From Rikenellaceae bacterium (GTDB taxonomy: Bacteria > Bacteroidota > Bacteroidia > Bacteroidales > UBA932), in NCBI GenBank assembly GCA_900769145.1, contig CAAGFN010000037.1, forward strand, positions 1-21,575: a stretch of DNA of 21,575 nt, given 5' to 3'. Below the pieces are notes generated by a model. It did not search any database, was not told where the DNA came from, and saw nothing but the letters and a program-made list of their open reading frames with translations. Shown piece by piece: positions 7,099-15,610 of the stretch; the first letter of the stretch is position 1; the number at the start of each line of letters is the position of its first letter. The position numbers and the translations under genes are program-made.

Positions 7099-8502
7099 AT
7101 GAAAATCACCAAAGCATTGCTGGCTGCAATTCCGGCAATCATCATGATGGCCGCTTCGTGCGGCAACTCCGGCAGCGGGGATGCTACCGGCATTGAGGTA
7201 CCTTCGGAAATCCAGGTCGGCACATCTGTCCTGAAAATGGTGGACGTGGAGCCTGCTTCATATACTTCCGGCATTGCCCCTTCAGGTCTCAAGGCCAAGG
7301 GTGCGACTATCAGGCAGGTAGTGCTTTCCGGCTACTCCATAAGTGCTTCCCCTGTAAGCCAGGAACTCTGGACAGCCGTGATGGGTTCCAACCCTTCATC
7401 GGTACAATCCCCTGAACTTCCTGTGGATATGGTCAGCTATAAGGACTGCCAGAAATTCATTGCGAAACTCTCCAAGATGACAGGGATACCGTTCTCCATG
7501 CCTACTGAGGCGCAGTGGGAATATGCGGCCATTTCCGGCAAGACCGGAGTAGTCGAGAAGTTCGTGGAAATGTGCTCGGATACCTTTGTGGATGCACCTG
7601 CTGCGGAACTCGTGATTGACCCGGTAGAGGTTGGCAAAATTACACAGAAGGTGGCCCGCCAGAAGAGCCTGCGTACCGTTTGCGAGGACTATTCCAAGTC
7701 TCCGCTCTATACATTCCATATTGTCGTGAATACGAAAGTTCCTGTCCCTGAGGATATCAAGCGTGCGTTCCTGGATAAGGAACCGCTCAGGGAAGAGGTT
7801 TCATCCGGCGAGACAATCAAGGTCGGAAAGCAGACGATTGCTATGGTCGGCGTCGAGGGCGGTACCTTCGAAATGGGTGCCACCAAGGAGCAGGGCAAAT
7901 CTGCCGGGGAAGATGAGAAACCGGTTCACGAGGTGACTGTACGAGGCTTCGAAATCGGCCAGACCGAGGTTACAGCAGGTCTCTGGCTGGAAGTTATGGG
8001 CAGCCTTCCTTACGGCAACAAGGATACCGAACTCAGCAAGCCTGTCGTCAATGTGTCCTGGTACGATTGCCAGGAGTTCCTCTTGAAACTCAATGCATTG
8101 ACAGGCAGGAAGTTCCGCCTTCCTACCGAAGCGGAATGGGAGTATGCGGCAAGGGGCGGACGTTACTCGCGTCATACCACATTGTCGGGCTCTCTCTACA
8201 CTGTCCAGGTAGCCGCTTACATAGAAAATGCTTCCTCCAAGGTAGTCCCGGTCAAGAAGTACATGGCCAATGAACTCGGCATCTACGATATGTCCGGCAA
8301 TGCCTGGGAATGGTGCCAGGACAGCTATGCTCCTTATAATGATGCTTCCGTCACCGACCCTTATGTCAATGAGCCGGGCGAGATGCGGGTCATGAGGGGA
8401 GGAAGCGCCGCTTCCAGATGGGATGCCTGCCGCGTATCCAACCGCTCCGGAATCCCTGCCTCCTCAATGAAAGGAACATTCGGGTTCAGGCTCGCTTTGT
8501 AG
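7099..8502 (+). CDS. Lipoprotein with two SUMF1/FGE-like domains, probably non-catalytic
   Basis: A 467-residue lipoprotein: signal peptide MKITKALLAAIPAIIMMAAS followed by Cys21. The C-terminal part (about 245-467) is a full formylglycine-generating-enzyme (SUMF1, C-type-lectin-like) fold: GGTFEMGAT, FEIGQTEVTAGLWLEVMG, VVNVSWYDCQEF, FRLPTEAEWEYAARGG, LGIYDMSGNAWEWCQD, MRVMRGGS and a C-terminal GFRLAL. A degenerate first copy (about 66-150) repeats ISASPVSQELWTAVMG, VDMVSYKDCQKF and FSMPTEAQWEYAA, then breaks into a linker with no recognisable match (151-240). True FGEs carry two catalytic Cys in the RGGS-to-R.aaR segment; here it reads RGGSAASRWDACRVSNRSG with only one Cys, so sulfatase activation is unlikely. 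It may be a ligand-binding or structural envelope protein. It lies 43 nt after the GH3 gene, and a strong terminator follows. Confidence 0.9.
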   Translation: MKITKALLAAIPAIIMMAASCGNSGSGDATGIEVPSEIQVGTSVLKMVDVEPASYTSGIAPSGLKAKGATIRQVVLSGYSISASPVSQELWTAVMGSNPSSVQSPELPVDMVSYKDCQKFIAKLSKMTGIPFSMPTEAQWEYAAISGKTGVVEKFVEMCSDTFVDAPAAELVIDPVEVGKITQKVARQKSLRTVCEDYSKSPLYTFHIVVNTKVPVPEDIKRAFLDKEPLREEVSSGETIKVGKQTIAMVGVEGGTFEMGATKEQGKSAGEDEKPVHEVTVRGFEIGQTEVTAGLWLEVMGSLPYGNKDTELSKPVVNVSWYDCQEFLLKLNALTGRKFRLPTEAEWEYAARGGRYSRHTTLSGSLYTVQVAAYIENASSKVVPVKKYMANELGIYDMSGNAWEWCQDSYAPYNDASVTDPYVNEPGEMRVMRGGSAASRWDACRVSNRSGIPASSMKGTFGFRLAL

Positions 8503-8549
8503 CACTTGACATTACATGGCTTTGCGCCGTTATGCAGAGCCTTGGCAAG

Positions 8550-8590
8550 AATTCCGCCGTTCAGCAATGTACGGCGGAATTTATATTTTG
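8550..8590 (+). terminator. Rho-independent terminator after the GH3/SUMF1 genes
   Basis: An 11-bp perfect stem (AATTCCGCCGT at 8550-8560 with ACGGCGGAATT at 8571-8581) with a 10-nt loop is followed by the T-rich tail TATATTTTG. It lies 47 nt after the SUMF1-like stop and before the promoter of the gcv operon. Confidence 0.85.
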
Positions 8591-8623
8591 TGGATAAATA
8601 TTCATAAGTTAGTGCGGGAATGT

Positions 8624-8654
8624 TTTGAAGATTGCTTTAGATTCATTATCTTTG
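8624..8654 (+). promoter_or_regulatory. Promoter of the lplA-gcv operon (TTTG-N19-TATCTTTG)
   Basis: TTTG at 8624-8627, a 19-nt spacer, then TATCTTTG at 8647-8654 is a full match to the Bacteroidota housekeeping promoter. It lies 40 nt before the lplA ATG, giving a leader of roughly 35 nt. That is too short to hold a glycine riboswitch, and I see none. Confidence 0.8.
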
Positions 8655-8694
8655 GCTGAAATTTTATAAGAATTTCTAATCTTTAAGTCAATAT

Positions 8695-9738
8695 ATGAAG
8701 CATATTTTGCTGCCTGATGGCTGCTCCGGGAGAAGACTCGTATTCTATCTGTCTATGGAAGAATACGTTGCCGCCAATCTTGACCGCATTGCAGGAGAAG
8801 GCGGGGAGGCATTTTTCATGTGGCAGGTTGCCCCGACAGTAATTTTCGGCCGCAACCAGGTAATGGAAGCCGAGGTCAATATGCCATATTGCAGGGAAAA
8901 AGGCATCCAGCTTTATCGCAGAAAAAGCGGCGGAGGCTGTGTCTATTCCGACAAGGGCAATATAATGCTCTCATTCATAACTCCTTCCACTGACGTAGCC
9001 GACACATTCGAGAGAATTCTGGAGAGCCTCGCCCTGTCTCTGAGGAAGGCAGGTCTCAATGCTGAAAGATCCGGAAGGAATGACATCCTGGTGGACGGGA
9101 AGAAGGTCTCAGGCAACGCATACTTTCTCCAGCCTCGCTCCAGCATCGTACACGGCACAATGCTCTTCGATACTGATTTTGAGGAACTTGTTAGGGCAAT
9201 TACCCCTTCCGAGGAAAAAATCAAGAGCAAGGGGGTGGCTTCGGTAAGACAGCATGTCACCAATGTCCGGCCTTATTTCGAGAAGGCAGGGGACTGGACT
9301 CATCAACTCTCCAACATTGACATTTACAAAAATTATCTCGTGGGCGAGTTCTGTTCGGCCGGGGACGGCAGCATTGACAGCATTACCCTCACTGCGGAAG
9401 ATGTCAGGGCGATAGAGGAAATCGAGAAAGGTTATCTTGACCCTGCATTCCTCGAAGGCAGGAACCACTCCTGGTCCGTGAGCAGAAAGGCCAAGATAGA
9501 AGGTGTAGGCCAAATTGTCGCCGAAATTGATTTGGAATCCGGCAACATCGCGAAATGCCATGTCTCCGGAGATTTCTTTGCCATGAAGGAAGGCATTGAT
9601 GCTGAACTCAACAGGCTTCTGGCCGGCTGTCCGGACAACAAGGAGGAAATCCGGGCCAGGCTTGCCGGCGCAGACCTCGCACAGTTCATTCCGGGTCTCA
9701 CCGCAGAAACATTTGCAGGAATACTAAAAAACCAATGA
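8695..9738 (+). CDS. lplA: Lipoate-protein ligase A
   Basis: Activates free lipoate with ATP and transfers it to a lysine on lipoyl-domain proteins, here most likely GcvH. The 347-residue protein has the biotin/lipoate ligase (LplA/BPL) fold: TVIFGRNQ (48-55), the lipoyl-AMP-binding loop RRKSGGGCVYSDKGN (75-89), and NDILVDGKKVSGNA (129-142), whose K137 corresponds to the catalytic lysine before VSG. The C-terminal third (FLEGRNHSWSVSRKAKIEGV and beyond) is the accessory domain of bacterial LplA, so ligase activity need not depend on a separate LplB. It is the first gene after a consensus promoter and 7 nt upstream of gcvT. The gene order argues for dedicated lipoylation of the glycine cleavage H protein by lipoate salvage. 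No lipA or lipB is in the window. Confidence 0.95.
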   Translation: MKHILLPDGCSGRRLVFYLSMEEYVAANLDRIAGEGGEAFFMWQVAPTVIFGRNQVMEAEVNMPYCREKGIQLYRRKSGGGCVYSDKGNIMLSFITPSTDVADTFERILESLALSLRKAGLNAERSGRNDILVDGKKVSGNAYFLQPRSSIVHGTMLFDTDFEELVRAITPSEEKIKSKGVASVRQHVTNVRPYFEKAGDWTHQLSNIDIYKNYLVGEFCSAGDGSIDSITLTAEDVRAIEEIEKGYLDPAFLEGRNHSWSVSRKAKIEGVGQIVAEIDLESGNIAKCHVSGDFFAMKEGIDAELNRLLAGCPDNKEEIRARLAGADLAQFIPGLTAETFAGILKNQ

Positions 9739-9745
9739 AAGTAAT

Positions 9746-10849
9746 ATGGAAGAGAATCTCAAGAAAACCTGTCTCTATGACAGCCACGTTGCCCTGGGGG
9801 CCAAGATGAGTCCTTTCGCAGGATTCATCATGCCTATCCAGTACACCAACATAACTGACGAGCACAATGCCGTACGTCACAAGGTCGGCATGTTCGATGT
9901 CTCCCACATGGGTGAGGTCTTCATCAGCGGACCTGATGCGGAGAAGTATGTGAACCACATCTTCACCAATGACATCCGCGGCTTCGAGCCCGGAAAGGTT
10001 CTCTACGGAATGATGCTCCATCCTACTGGCGGGGTAGTTGACGACCTCCTCGTTTACAGGGAGTTCGAACCGGATCATTTCCTCCTCGTGGTCAATGCCG
10101 CCAACATTGACAAGGACTACGCCTGGATGCTCTCCCAGTCGGAGGGATATGACGTGAAGATTGTCAATGAGTCTGACAAATGGGGCCAGATTGCAGTGCA
10201 AGGTCCTGAGTCAGAGAAGATTGTGACTGAAGTTCTCGGCCTCAAGCCGGCAGCGGACCTATCATTCTACACCTATTACGAGACAGAATGGAAGGGCGTG
10301 AGGATGGTTGTCAGCCGTACCGGTTATACCGGAGAAGACGGATTCGAGCTCTACACCGACATTGAGGGAACAAAGGAAATCTGGCAGATTCTCCTGGACG
10401 CAGGCGTGGTTCCTTGCGGACTCGGCTGCCGTGACACTCTCCGCTTCGAGGCGGGCCTCCCTCTCTATGGCGACGAACTCTCCGATGACATCACCCCTGT
10501 AGAGGCGGGTCTCGGAATGTTCTGCAAACTTGACAAGGAGGAATTCATCGGAAAGGATGCCCTCGTACAGCAGAAGGCAGAGGGTCCTAAAAAGAAACTC
10601 GTAGGTATCGAGCTTCAGGACAAGGCTATCCCGAGAGCCACATATCCTGTTGAGACAGAGGCAGGTGAGCAGATAGGCGTGGTTACCACAGGCTACCATT
10701 CCATATCCCTCGACAAGAGTATCTGCTTCGCCCTTGTGGATGCTGCATACGCTCCGCTCGGCACTAAAGTGATGATTCGCATCAGGAAGAAAGTCTTCCC
10801 TGGAATCGTCATCAAGAAGCGTTTCTATCAGACAAATTACAAGAAATAA
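9746..10849 (+). CDS. gcvT: Glycine cleavage system T protein (aminomethyltransferase)
   Basis: Takes the aminomethyl group from lipoylated GcvH and passes the methylene to tetrahydrofolate, releasing ammonia. At 367 residues it has the normal length. Recognisable blocks are LYDSHVALGAKMSPFAGFIMP (cut here: LYDSHVALGA, then MSPFAGF), VGMFDVSHMGEVFISGPDA, the folate/catalytic segment HPTGGVVDDLLVYR with the conserved Asp pair at 99-100, VSRTGYTGEDGFELY, GLGCRDTLRFEAGLPLYGDEL and the C-terminal barrel domain with VVTTGYHSISLDKSI. Second gene of the lplA-gcv operon; gcvH starts 21 nt after its stop. Confidence 0.97.
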   Translation: MEENLKKTCLYDSHVALGAKMSPFAGFIMPIQYTNITDEHNAVRHKVGMFDVSHMGEVFISGPDAEKYVNHIFTNDIRGFEPGKVLYGMMLHPTGGVVDDLLVYREFEPDHFLLVVNAANIDKDYAWMLSQSEGYDVKIVNESDKWGQIAVQGPESEKIVTEVLGLKPAADLSFYTYYETEWKGVRMVVSRTGYTGEDGFELYTDIEGTKEIWQILLDAGVVPCGLGCRDTLRFEAGLPLYGDELSDDITPVEAGLGMFCKLDKEEFIGKDALVQQKAEGPKKKLVGIELQDKAIPRATYPVETEAGEQIGVVTTGYHSISLDKSICFALVDAAYAPLGTKVMIRIRKKVFPGIVIKKRFYQTNYKK

Positions 10850-10870
10850 TCACATTTAATCAGATAAACT

Positions 10871-11251
10871 ATGAGCAAAATCATTGAAGGTCTCAAGTAC
10901 AGCGAGACACACGAGTGGGTAAAAGTTGAAGGCAATGTTGCCGTTATCGGCGTTTCCGACTATGCACAGAAGGAAATGGGCGACATCACTTATGTTGATA
11001 TGCCTGACGTTGATGACGAGGTTTCCAAGGAGGAGGAGTTCGGCGCTCTCGAGAGCGTGAAGGCTTCCAGCGATCTCGTATGCCCTGTAAGCGGCGTTGT
11101 CGTGGAGAAGAACGAGGCTCTGGAGGATGCTCCTGAGCTCATCAACCAGGACCCTTACGAGAACTGGATTATCAAGGTCGAGATGAGCGACGCTTCCGAG
11201 CTTGACTCACTTCTCGATGCTGCCGGATACGCAAGCCTCATCGGGGAATAA
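10871..11251 (+). CDS. gcvH: Glycine cleavage system H protein (lipoyl carrier)
   Basis: A 126-residue lipoyl-domain protein that shuttles the aminomethyl group between the P, T and L proteins. The N-terminus LKYSETHEWVKVEG is the H-protein signature. The lipoylation site is K64 in FGALESVKASSDLVCPVSG, the conserved ESVKA turn. The C-terminus with NQDPYENWIIKVEM is also typical. It is acidic and of normal length. It is the probable target of the LplA encoded at the start of the operon. A short hairpin (CGGGG at 11242-11246 with CCCCG at 11253-11257) spans its stop codon. Confidence 0.98.
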   Translation: MSKIIEGLKYSETHEWVKVEGNVAVIGVSDYAQKEMGDITYVDMPDVDDEVSKEEEFGALESVKASSDLVCPVSGVVVEKNEALEDAPELINQDPYENWIIKVEMSDASELDSLLDAAGYASLIGE

Positions 11252-11276
11252 GCCCCGTACCTTAAATTGAAAATAT

Positions 11277-12602
11277 ATGTCAACATTCTCATATTTTCCT
11301 CATACTGAGGATGATATAAAGGAAATGCTGCAGCGCATAGGGGTCTCCTCACTGGATGACCTCTATGCTGATGTACCTGCCGAGTTCATCTTCAAAGGCC
11401 AGTATGACCTTCCTGATGCAATGTCGGAGCAGCAGATACGCGAGCATTTCGCAGCACTTGACAGCCGGAACACCAAGCTCAAGATTTTCGCAGGCGCCGG
11501 GGCTTACGACCACTATACACCTTCCGTCGTGCCTTATCTTGCCTCAAGGTCAGAGTTCAGCACGGCCTACACTCCTTACCAGGCCGAGATTTCGCAGGGA
11601 ACACTCCGCTATATCTTCGAATACCAGAGCATGATATGCGAGCTTACCGGTATGGAGATTTCCAATGCCTCAATGTATGACGGCCCTACAGCAGCCGCTG
11701 AGGCAATGTTCATGGCAATGGCCTGCACCAAGAAGAAGACCAGGGTACTCCTTTCCGAGACCCTTCTTCCGAATGTCCGCAGGGTTGTCGAGACCTACGC
11801 CGGATTCCACGGGGTACAGCTCGGCTACATTGCCCAGAAGGATGGCCAGACTTCACTGGAGGCCCTCAAGGCTGAACTTGCCGCTGGTGATGTCGCAGGT
11901 ATTATTGTGCCTGCTGTAAACCGCTTCGGCATTGTCGAGGACTTCACTGGATTCGCCGAGGCAGTCCACGAGGCCAAGGCCATTGCAGTCGAATATTGCG
12001 ACCCTTCAGTCCTCGCTGTCATCAAGACTCCGGGTGAATGGGGATTCGACGTGGCAGTAGGAGACGGCCAGTCACTTGGTCTTCCGCTCAACTTCGGCGG
12101 CCCTTACGTTGGCTTCATGGCCTGCAGCAAGGAGCACGTGCGCAAACTGCCGGGACGTATCGTCGGCCAGACCGAGGATGCAGCCGGAAGGCGTTGCTTC
12201 GTGCTTACCCTCCAGGCCCGCGAGCAGCACATCCGCAGGGAGAAGGCTACCAGCAACATCTGCTCAAACGAGAGCCTTATGGCATTGTATGTGACTATCT
12301 ATCTGTCACTTATGGGACCTGAGGGGATGCACAAGGTCAATTCCCTCTCATCTTGCGGAGCACATTATCTCCACGACGAACTTCTCGCTACGGGCAAGTT
12401 CGAGGAAGTGTTCGACAAGCCTTATATAAAGGAATTCGTGCTCAAGCCTCTCGTTCCGGTGGAGAAACTCCAGCAGGCACTTCTCGATGCCGGCTACTTC
12501 GGAGCGCTCGCCACTGACGAGGGTTATGTAAGCTTCTGTGTCACGGAGAAGAGGACGAAGGCTGAGATTGACGGTCTCGTCAATGTTGTGAAAGGACTTT
12601 AA
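11277..12602 (+). CDS. gcvPA: Glycine dehydrogenase (decarboxylating) subunit 1 (P-protein N-terminal chain)
   Basis: Non-PLP-binding alpha chain of a two-chain P protein; with GcvPB it decarboxylates glycine and loads the aminomethyl group on GcvH. At 441 residues the length matches stand-alone GcvPA. Signatures: the N-terminal FSYFPHTEDDIKEMLQRIGV, FAGAGAYDHYTPSVVPYLAS, FSTAYTPYQAEISQGTLRYI and FEYQSMICELTGMEISNAS, then LPLNFGGPYVGFMACSKEHV, RKLPGRIVGQT and EKATSNICSNESLMAL. The PLP lysine is on the partner chain. The gene begins 25 nt after gcvH and ends 18 nt before gcvPB, so the complex can be made in equal amounts. The intact ends rule out a frameshifted single gcvP. Confidence 0.97.
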   Translation: MSTFSYFPHTEDDIKEMLQRIGVSSLDDLYADVPAEFIFKGQYDLPDAMSEQQIREHFAALDSRNTKLKIFAGAGAYDHYTPSVVPYLASRSEFSTAYTPYQAEISQGTLRYIFEYQSMICELTGMEISNASMYDGPTAAAEAMFMAMACTKKKTRVLLSETLLPNVRRVVETYAGFHGVQLGYIAQKDGQTSLEALKAELAAGDVAGIIVPAVNRFGIVEDFTGFAEAVHEAKAIAVEYCDPSVLAVIKTPGEWGFDVAVGDGQSLGLPLNFGGPYVGFMACSKEHVRKLPGRIVGQTEDAAGRRCFVLTLQAREQHIRREKATSNICSNESLMALYVTIYLSLMGPEGMHKVNSLSSCGAHYLHDELLATGKFEEVFDKPYIKEFVLKPLVPVEKLQQALLDAGYFGALATDEGYVSFCVTEKRTKAEIDGLVNVVKGL

Positions 12603-12620
12603 TCAGAGGAGGATACTTGT

Positions 12621-14123
12621 ATGAAATATTATGACAAACTGATATTCGAACTCTCCAAGAAGGGGAGAACGGGTTTTTCTCTTCCTGAGAATGAGTTCTG
12701 CGCAAGCCGCAATGGCGGTGTGAAGCCTGCAGGCTGCCTCTGCAATGCCCTTCCCGGGAATCTCAGGCGTTCACAGGCTCTGCGTCTTCCTGAGGTGGGC
12801 GAGGTCGATGTAGTAAGACATTACACCAATCTCTCCCAGATGAATTTCGGCGTGGATACCGGATTCTATCCTCTCGGAAGCTGTACCATGAAGTACAATC
12901 CGAAAATCAATGAGGAAGTGGCATCAATGCCGGGCTTCGCCGCCCTCCATCCTCTCCAGCCTGAATCTACGGTACAGGGTGCCCTTGAGGTATATTACAA
13001 TATGGAAAAGGCCCTTGCCGCCATCACCGGAATGTCCGGATTCACCTTCAACCCATGCGCTGGTGCACACGGTGAGCTGACCGGGCTTATGATAATGCGC
13101 AAGTATCATCTCCTCAGGGGTGACCTGAAGAGGACCAAGGTGATTGTGCCTGACAGCGCCCACGGAACCAACCCTGCCAGTGCGGCTGTCTGCGGTCTCG
13201 ACGTGGTTGTCGTAAAGTCCAATGCTGACGGACTCGTGGATGTGGCCGATCTCAAGCCGCTTCTCGGGGACGACATTGCCGGTATCATGATGACCAATCC
13301 GATCACTCTCGTACTTTTCGAGCGTGAAATCGGTGAAATTGCGCAGCTTGTCCACGAATGCGGCGGTCTCCTCTACTATGACGGAGCCAATATGAACCCT
13401 CTTCTCGGTGTTGTTCGTCCGGGAGATATGGGATTCGATATCATGCACCTCAATCTTCACAAGACATTCTCCACCCCACACGGTGGCGGCGGTCCGGGTT
13501 CCGGTCCTGTCGGCGTGGCTGCAAGGCTTGAGCATTGCCTCCCTTGCCCTCGCGTCGTGAAGAAAGAGGATGGTACATTCACAGTTCTCCGTGCTTCCGG
13601 GGAGTCTGCAGGTTATGTTTCCGGCTTCATGGGCAATTTCGGCATCATTCTCAGGGCATACGCCTACATCCTCTCTCTCGGCCACCAGAATCTTCTGCTT
13701 GCCGGAAAGTTTGCCACAATGTCGGCCAACTACATCAAGGAGAGCCTGAAGGACTGCTACAAGCTTCCTATTCCTTCAATCTGCAAGCATGAGTTCGTGT
13801 TTGACGGTCTCATCAATGACGGGGCTCATGACGATATCCCGGGTGCAACCACTCTCGACGTGGCCAAGAGGCTTCTCGACTTCGGTTTCCACGCACCGAC
13901 CATCTACTTCCCTCTGCTCTTCCACCAGACCATCATGATTGAGCCTACGGAGACGGAGTCCAAGGAGACAATCGACGCGTTCATCGAGGTGATGAGGAAG
14001 ATTGCGGCCGAGGCTGCAGAGGATCCTATGATTCTCAAGGCTGCTCCGCACAATGCGCCTATAAGCCGTCCGGATGAGACCAGGGCTGCCCGCCAGCCTA
14101 TTCTCAAGTACTGGGACGCATAG
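12621..14123 (+). CDS. gcvPB: Glycine dehydrogenase (decarboxylating) subunit 2 (P-protein C-terminal, PLP chain)
   Basis: PLP-containing beta chain of the two-subunit P protein. The 500-residue length is normal for GcvPB. Key segments: GFYPLGSCTMKYNPKINEEV (81-100), the glycine-rich FNPCAGAHGELTGLMIMR, VIVPDSAHGTNPASAA (174-189), YYDGANMNPLLG and the PLP-lysine motif LNLHKTFSTPHGGGGPGSGP with K281. The C-terminal domain includes TTLDVAKRLLDFGFHAPTIY and EPTETESKETIDAF. The start is an ATG preceded by GAGGAGG, one of the better Shine-Dalgarno sequences in the window, 18 nt after gcvPA. A 69-nt gap with an 11-bp hairpin follows before lpdA. Confidence 0.97.
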   Translation: MKYYDKLIFELSKKGRTGFSLPENEFCASRNGGVKPAGCLCNALPGNLRRSQALRLPEVGEVDVVRHYTNLSQMNFGVDTGFYPLGSCTMKYNPKINEEVASMPGFAALHPLQPESTVQGALEVYYNMEKALAAITGMSGFTFNPCAGAHGELTGLMIMRKYHLLRGDLKRTKVIVPDSAHGTNPASAAVCGLDVVVVKSNADGLVDVADLKPLLGDDIAGIMMTNPITLVLFEREIGEIAQLVHECGGLLYYDGANMNPLLGVVRPGDMGFDIMHLNLHKTFSTPHGGGGPGSGPVGVAARLEHCLPCPRVVKKEDGTFTVLRASGESAGYVSGFMGNFGIILRAYAYILSLGHQNLLLAGKFATMSANYIKESLKDCYKLPIPSICKHEFVFDGLINDGAHDDIPGATTLDVAKRLLDFGFHAPTIYFPLLFHQTIMIEPTETESKETIDAFIEVMRKIAAEAAEDPMILKAAPHNAPISRPDETRAARQPILKYWDA

Positions 14124-14141
14124 TATAATATTTAACATTTG

Positions 14142-14175
14142 AGCGCGGCGAATGGGGTTTCTTGTTCGCTGCGCT
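14142..14175 (+). promoter_or_regulatory. Hairpin between gcvPB and lpdA, possible attenuator
   Basis: AGCGCGGCGAA (14142-14152) pairs with TTCGCTGCGCT (14165-14175) over 11 bp with one G-U pair and a 12-nt loop. Only a weak T tail (TTTC) follows, and the lpdA ATG is 18 nt further on. It could weaken transcription into lpdA, or mark a processing site; it is not a strong terminator. Confidence 0.5.
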
Positions 14176-14192
14176 TTCAAAATTTGGAAACA

Positions 14193-15593
14193 ATGAGAAT
14201 AACGATTATAGGCGCAGGGCCGGGTGGTTATGAGACCGCCGTTGCCGCCGCTGCGAAAGGCATTGAGGTGACCATCATCTCTGACGGCCCGGTGGGTGGA
14301 ACCTGTCTCAATGAAGGCTGCATCCCGACCAAATCTCTCTGCCGCAATGCCGAGGTTCTCGAGGACCTGCGCAGGGCTGCGGAATTCGGTATCGGAAATG
14401 CTTCCTGGACTTTCGACTTCGCCAAGGCTGTGGAGCGCAAGAATGCTGTCATTGACCAGCTCAAGGGTGGCGTGGAGTTTCTCCTGAAGAACAAGCTCAT
14501 CCGCCTGGTGTACGGCAAGGCTGACTTCAAGGATGCCAACACCGTGACGGTCACTCCGGCTGGCGGGGGAGAGACTGAGGAAATCACATCTGATTACATT
14601 ATCATTGCGACTGGTTCTGTGTCAGCATCATTGCCGATTCCTGGAGCGGACCTCGAAGGGGTCATAACTTCGAAGGAAATCCTTTCTCTGGACAAGGTTC
14701 CGGAGCGTCTCTGCGTTATCGGGGCGGGCGTTATCGGACTGGAGTTCGCTTCCATATTCAGGAGTTTCGGCTCCGAAGTTTCTGTAGTGGAGTATTGCAA
14801 GGATATTCTTCCGCGCTTTGATACTGACCTGGCGAAGAGGCTCAAACAGACTCTCGGCAAGAGGGGGATTTCCATTGAGACCGCTGCTGCCGTACAGAGT
14901 ATTGAGAAAGATGGTGATGTGCTGAAAGTCAAGTACTTGAAGAAGGACAAGGAGTTCGAGGTGGAGGCTGACAAGGTTCTTATGGCCGTAGGCCGCAGGC
15001 CTAATGTGAAGGCTATGAATCTGGATGCCGCCGGTCTGGAATGGTCGCCTAAAGGCATTGTCACTGACTCGGATATGAGGACCAACGTGCCGACAATTTT
15101 TGCTATCGGGGATATCCGTGGTGGCATGATGCTGGCTCACGTGGCTACATTCGAGGGCTACAGGGCGTTGAACGCCATCATTGCTGACAACGGTAATCCG
15201 GGCTCTGCCAAAGGAGTTGCTGACGGAATCAATCTTGACATTGTCCCTGCCGCAGTTTTCACCTATCCTGAGGCTGCCACAGTGGGTATGACTGAGGATG
15301 ACTGCAAGAATGCGGGCATACCTGTACGCTGCCTGAAATCATTATTCAGGTCCAATGGCAAGGCTCTTTCTATGGGCGAGCCTGAAGGTTTCTGCAAGAT
15401 TGTCGTGGCTGCTGAAGGTGCGGAGAATCCGGGCCGGATACTTGGCTGCCACATGTTCGGTGCGCATTCCTCCGACATTATCCAGGAGATTGCCGCATTG
15501 ATGAATATGGGGGCCGACATTGACAAGTTCAAGACTATTATCCACGCACATCCTACTCTTACCGAGGTGCTGCAGGCTGCGGCGCATTCGTAG
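14193..15593 (+). CDS. lpdA: Dihydrolipoyl dehydrogenase (glycine cleavage L protein, E3)
   Basis: FAD flavoprotein that reoxidises dihydrolipoyl-GcvH with NAD+. From the ATG at 14193 it has 466 residues, the usual size. Seen: the FAD-binding GAGPGGYE (7-14), the redox disulfide GGTCLNEGCIPTK with C38 and C43, ATGS (the second FAD contact), the NAD-binding GAGVIGLEFASIF, the FAD site TIFAIGDIRGG and the C-terminal catalytic HAHPTLTE (His-Glu pair). The same frame extends to a TTG at 14139, but that 18-codon stretch lies in the hairpin region and precedes the normal family start, so ATG 14193 is chosen. Last gene of the operon, followed by a strong terminator. Confidence 0.96.
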   Translation: MRITIIGAGPGGYETAVAAAAKGIEVTIISDGPVGGTCLNEGCIPTKSLCRNAEVLEDLRRAAEFGIGNASWTFDFAKAVERKNAVIDQLKGGVEFLLKNKLIRLVYGKADFKDANTVTVTPAGGGETEEITSDYIIIATGSVSASLPIPGADLEGVITSKEILSLDKVPERLCVIGAGVIGLEFASIFRSFGSEVSVVEYCKDILPRFDTDLAKRLKQTLGKRGISIETAAAVQSIEKDGDVLKVKYLKKDKEFEVEADKVLMAVGRRPNVKAMNLDAAGLEWSPKGIVTDSDMRTNVPTIFAIGDIRGGMMLAHVATFEGYRALNAIIADNGNPGSAKGVADGINLDIVPAAVFTYPEAATVGMTEDDCKNAGIPVRCLKSLFRSNGKALSMGEPEGFCKIVVAAEGAENPGRILGCHMFGAHSSDIIQEIAALMNMGADIDKFKTIIHAHPTLTEVLQAAAHS

Positions 15594-15610
15594 GAAACAA
15601 GAAACGAAAT

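Noticed and set aside
4740..8502. A polysaccharide utilisation locus
   Set aside because: There is a GH3 lipoprotein but no SusC/SusD pair, no sensor-regulator and no further carbohydrate enzymes in the window.
8503..8694. Glycine riboswitch before the gcv operon
   Set aside because: The region holds a terminator and a consensus promoter, leaving only about 35-40 nt of leader. That is too short for a glycine aptamer, and no aptamer-like structure is visible.
11277..14123. A single gcvP broken by a frameshift
   Set aside because: Each part has its own start, stop and normal subunit length, with 18 nt between them and a Shine-Dalgarno before the second; this is the known two-subunit form.
14139..14192. 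TTG start for lpdA adding 18 residues
   Set aside because: The extension is in the intergenic hairpin, and flavoprotein homologues start right at the FAD-binding strand that follows ATG 14193.
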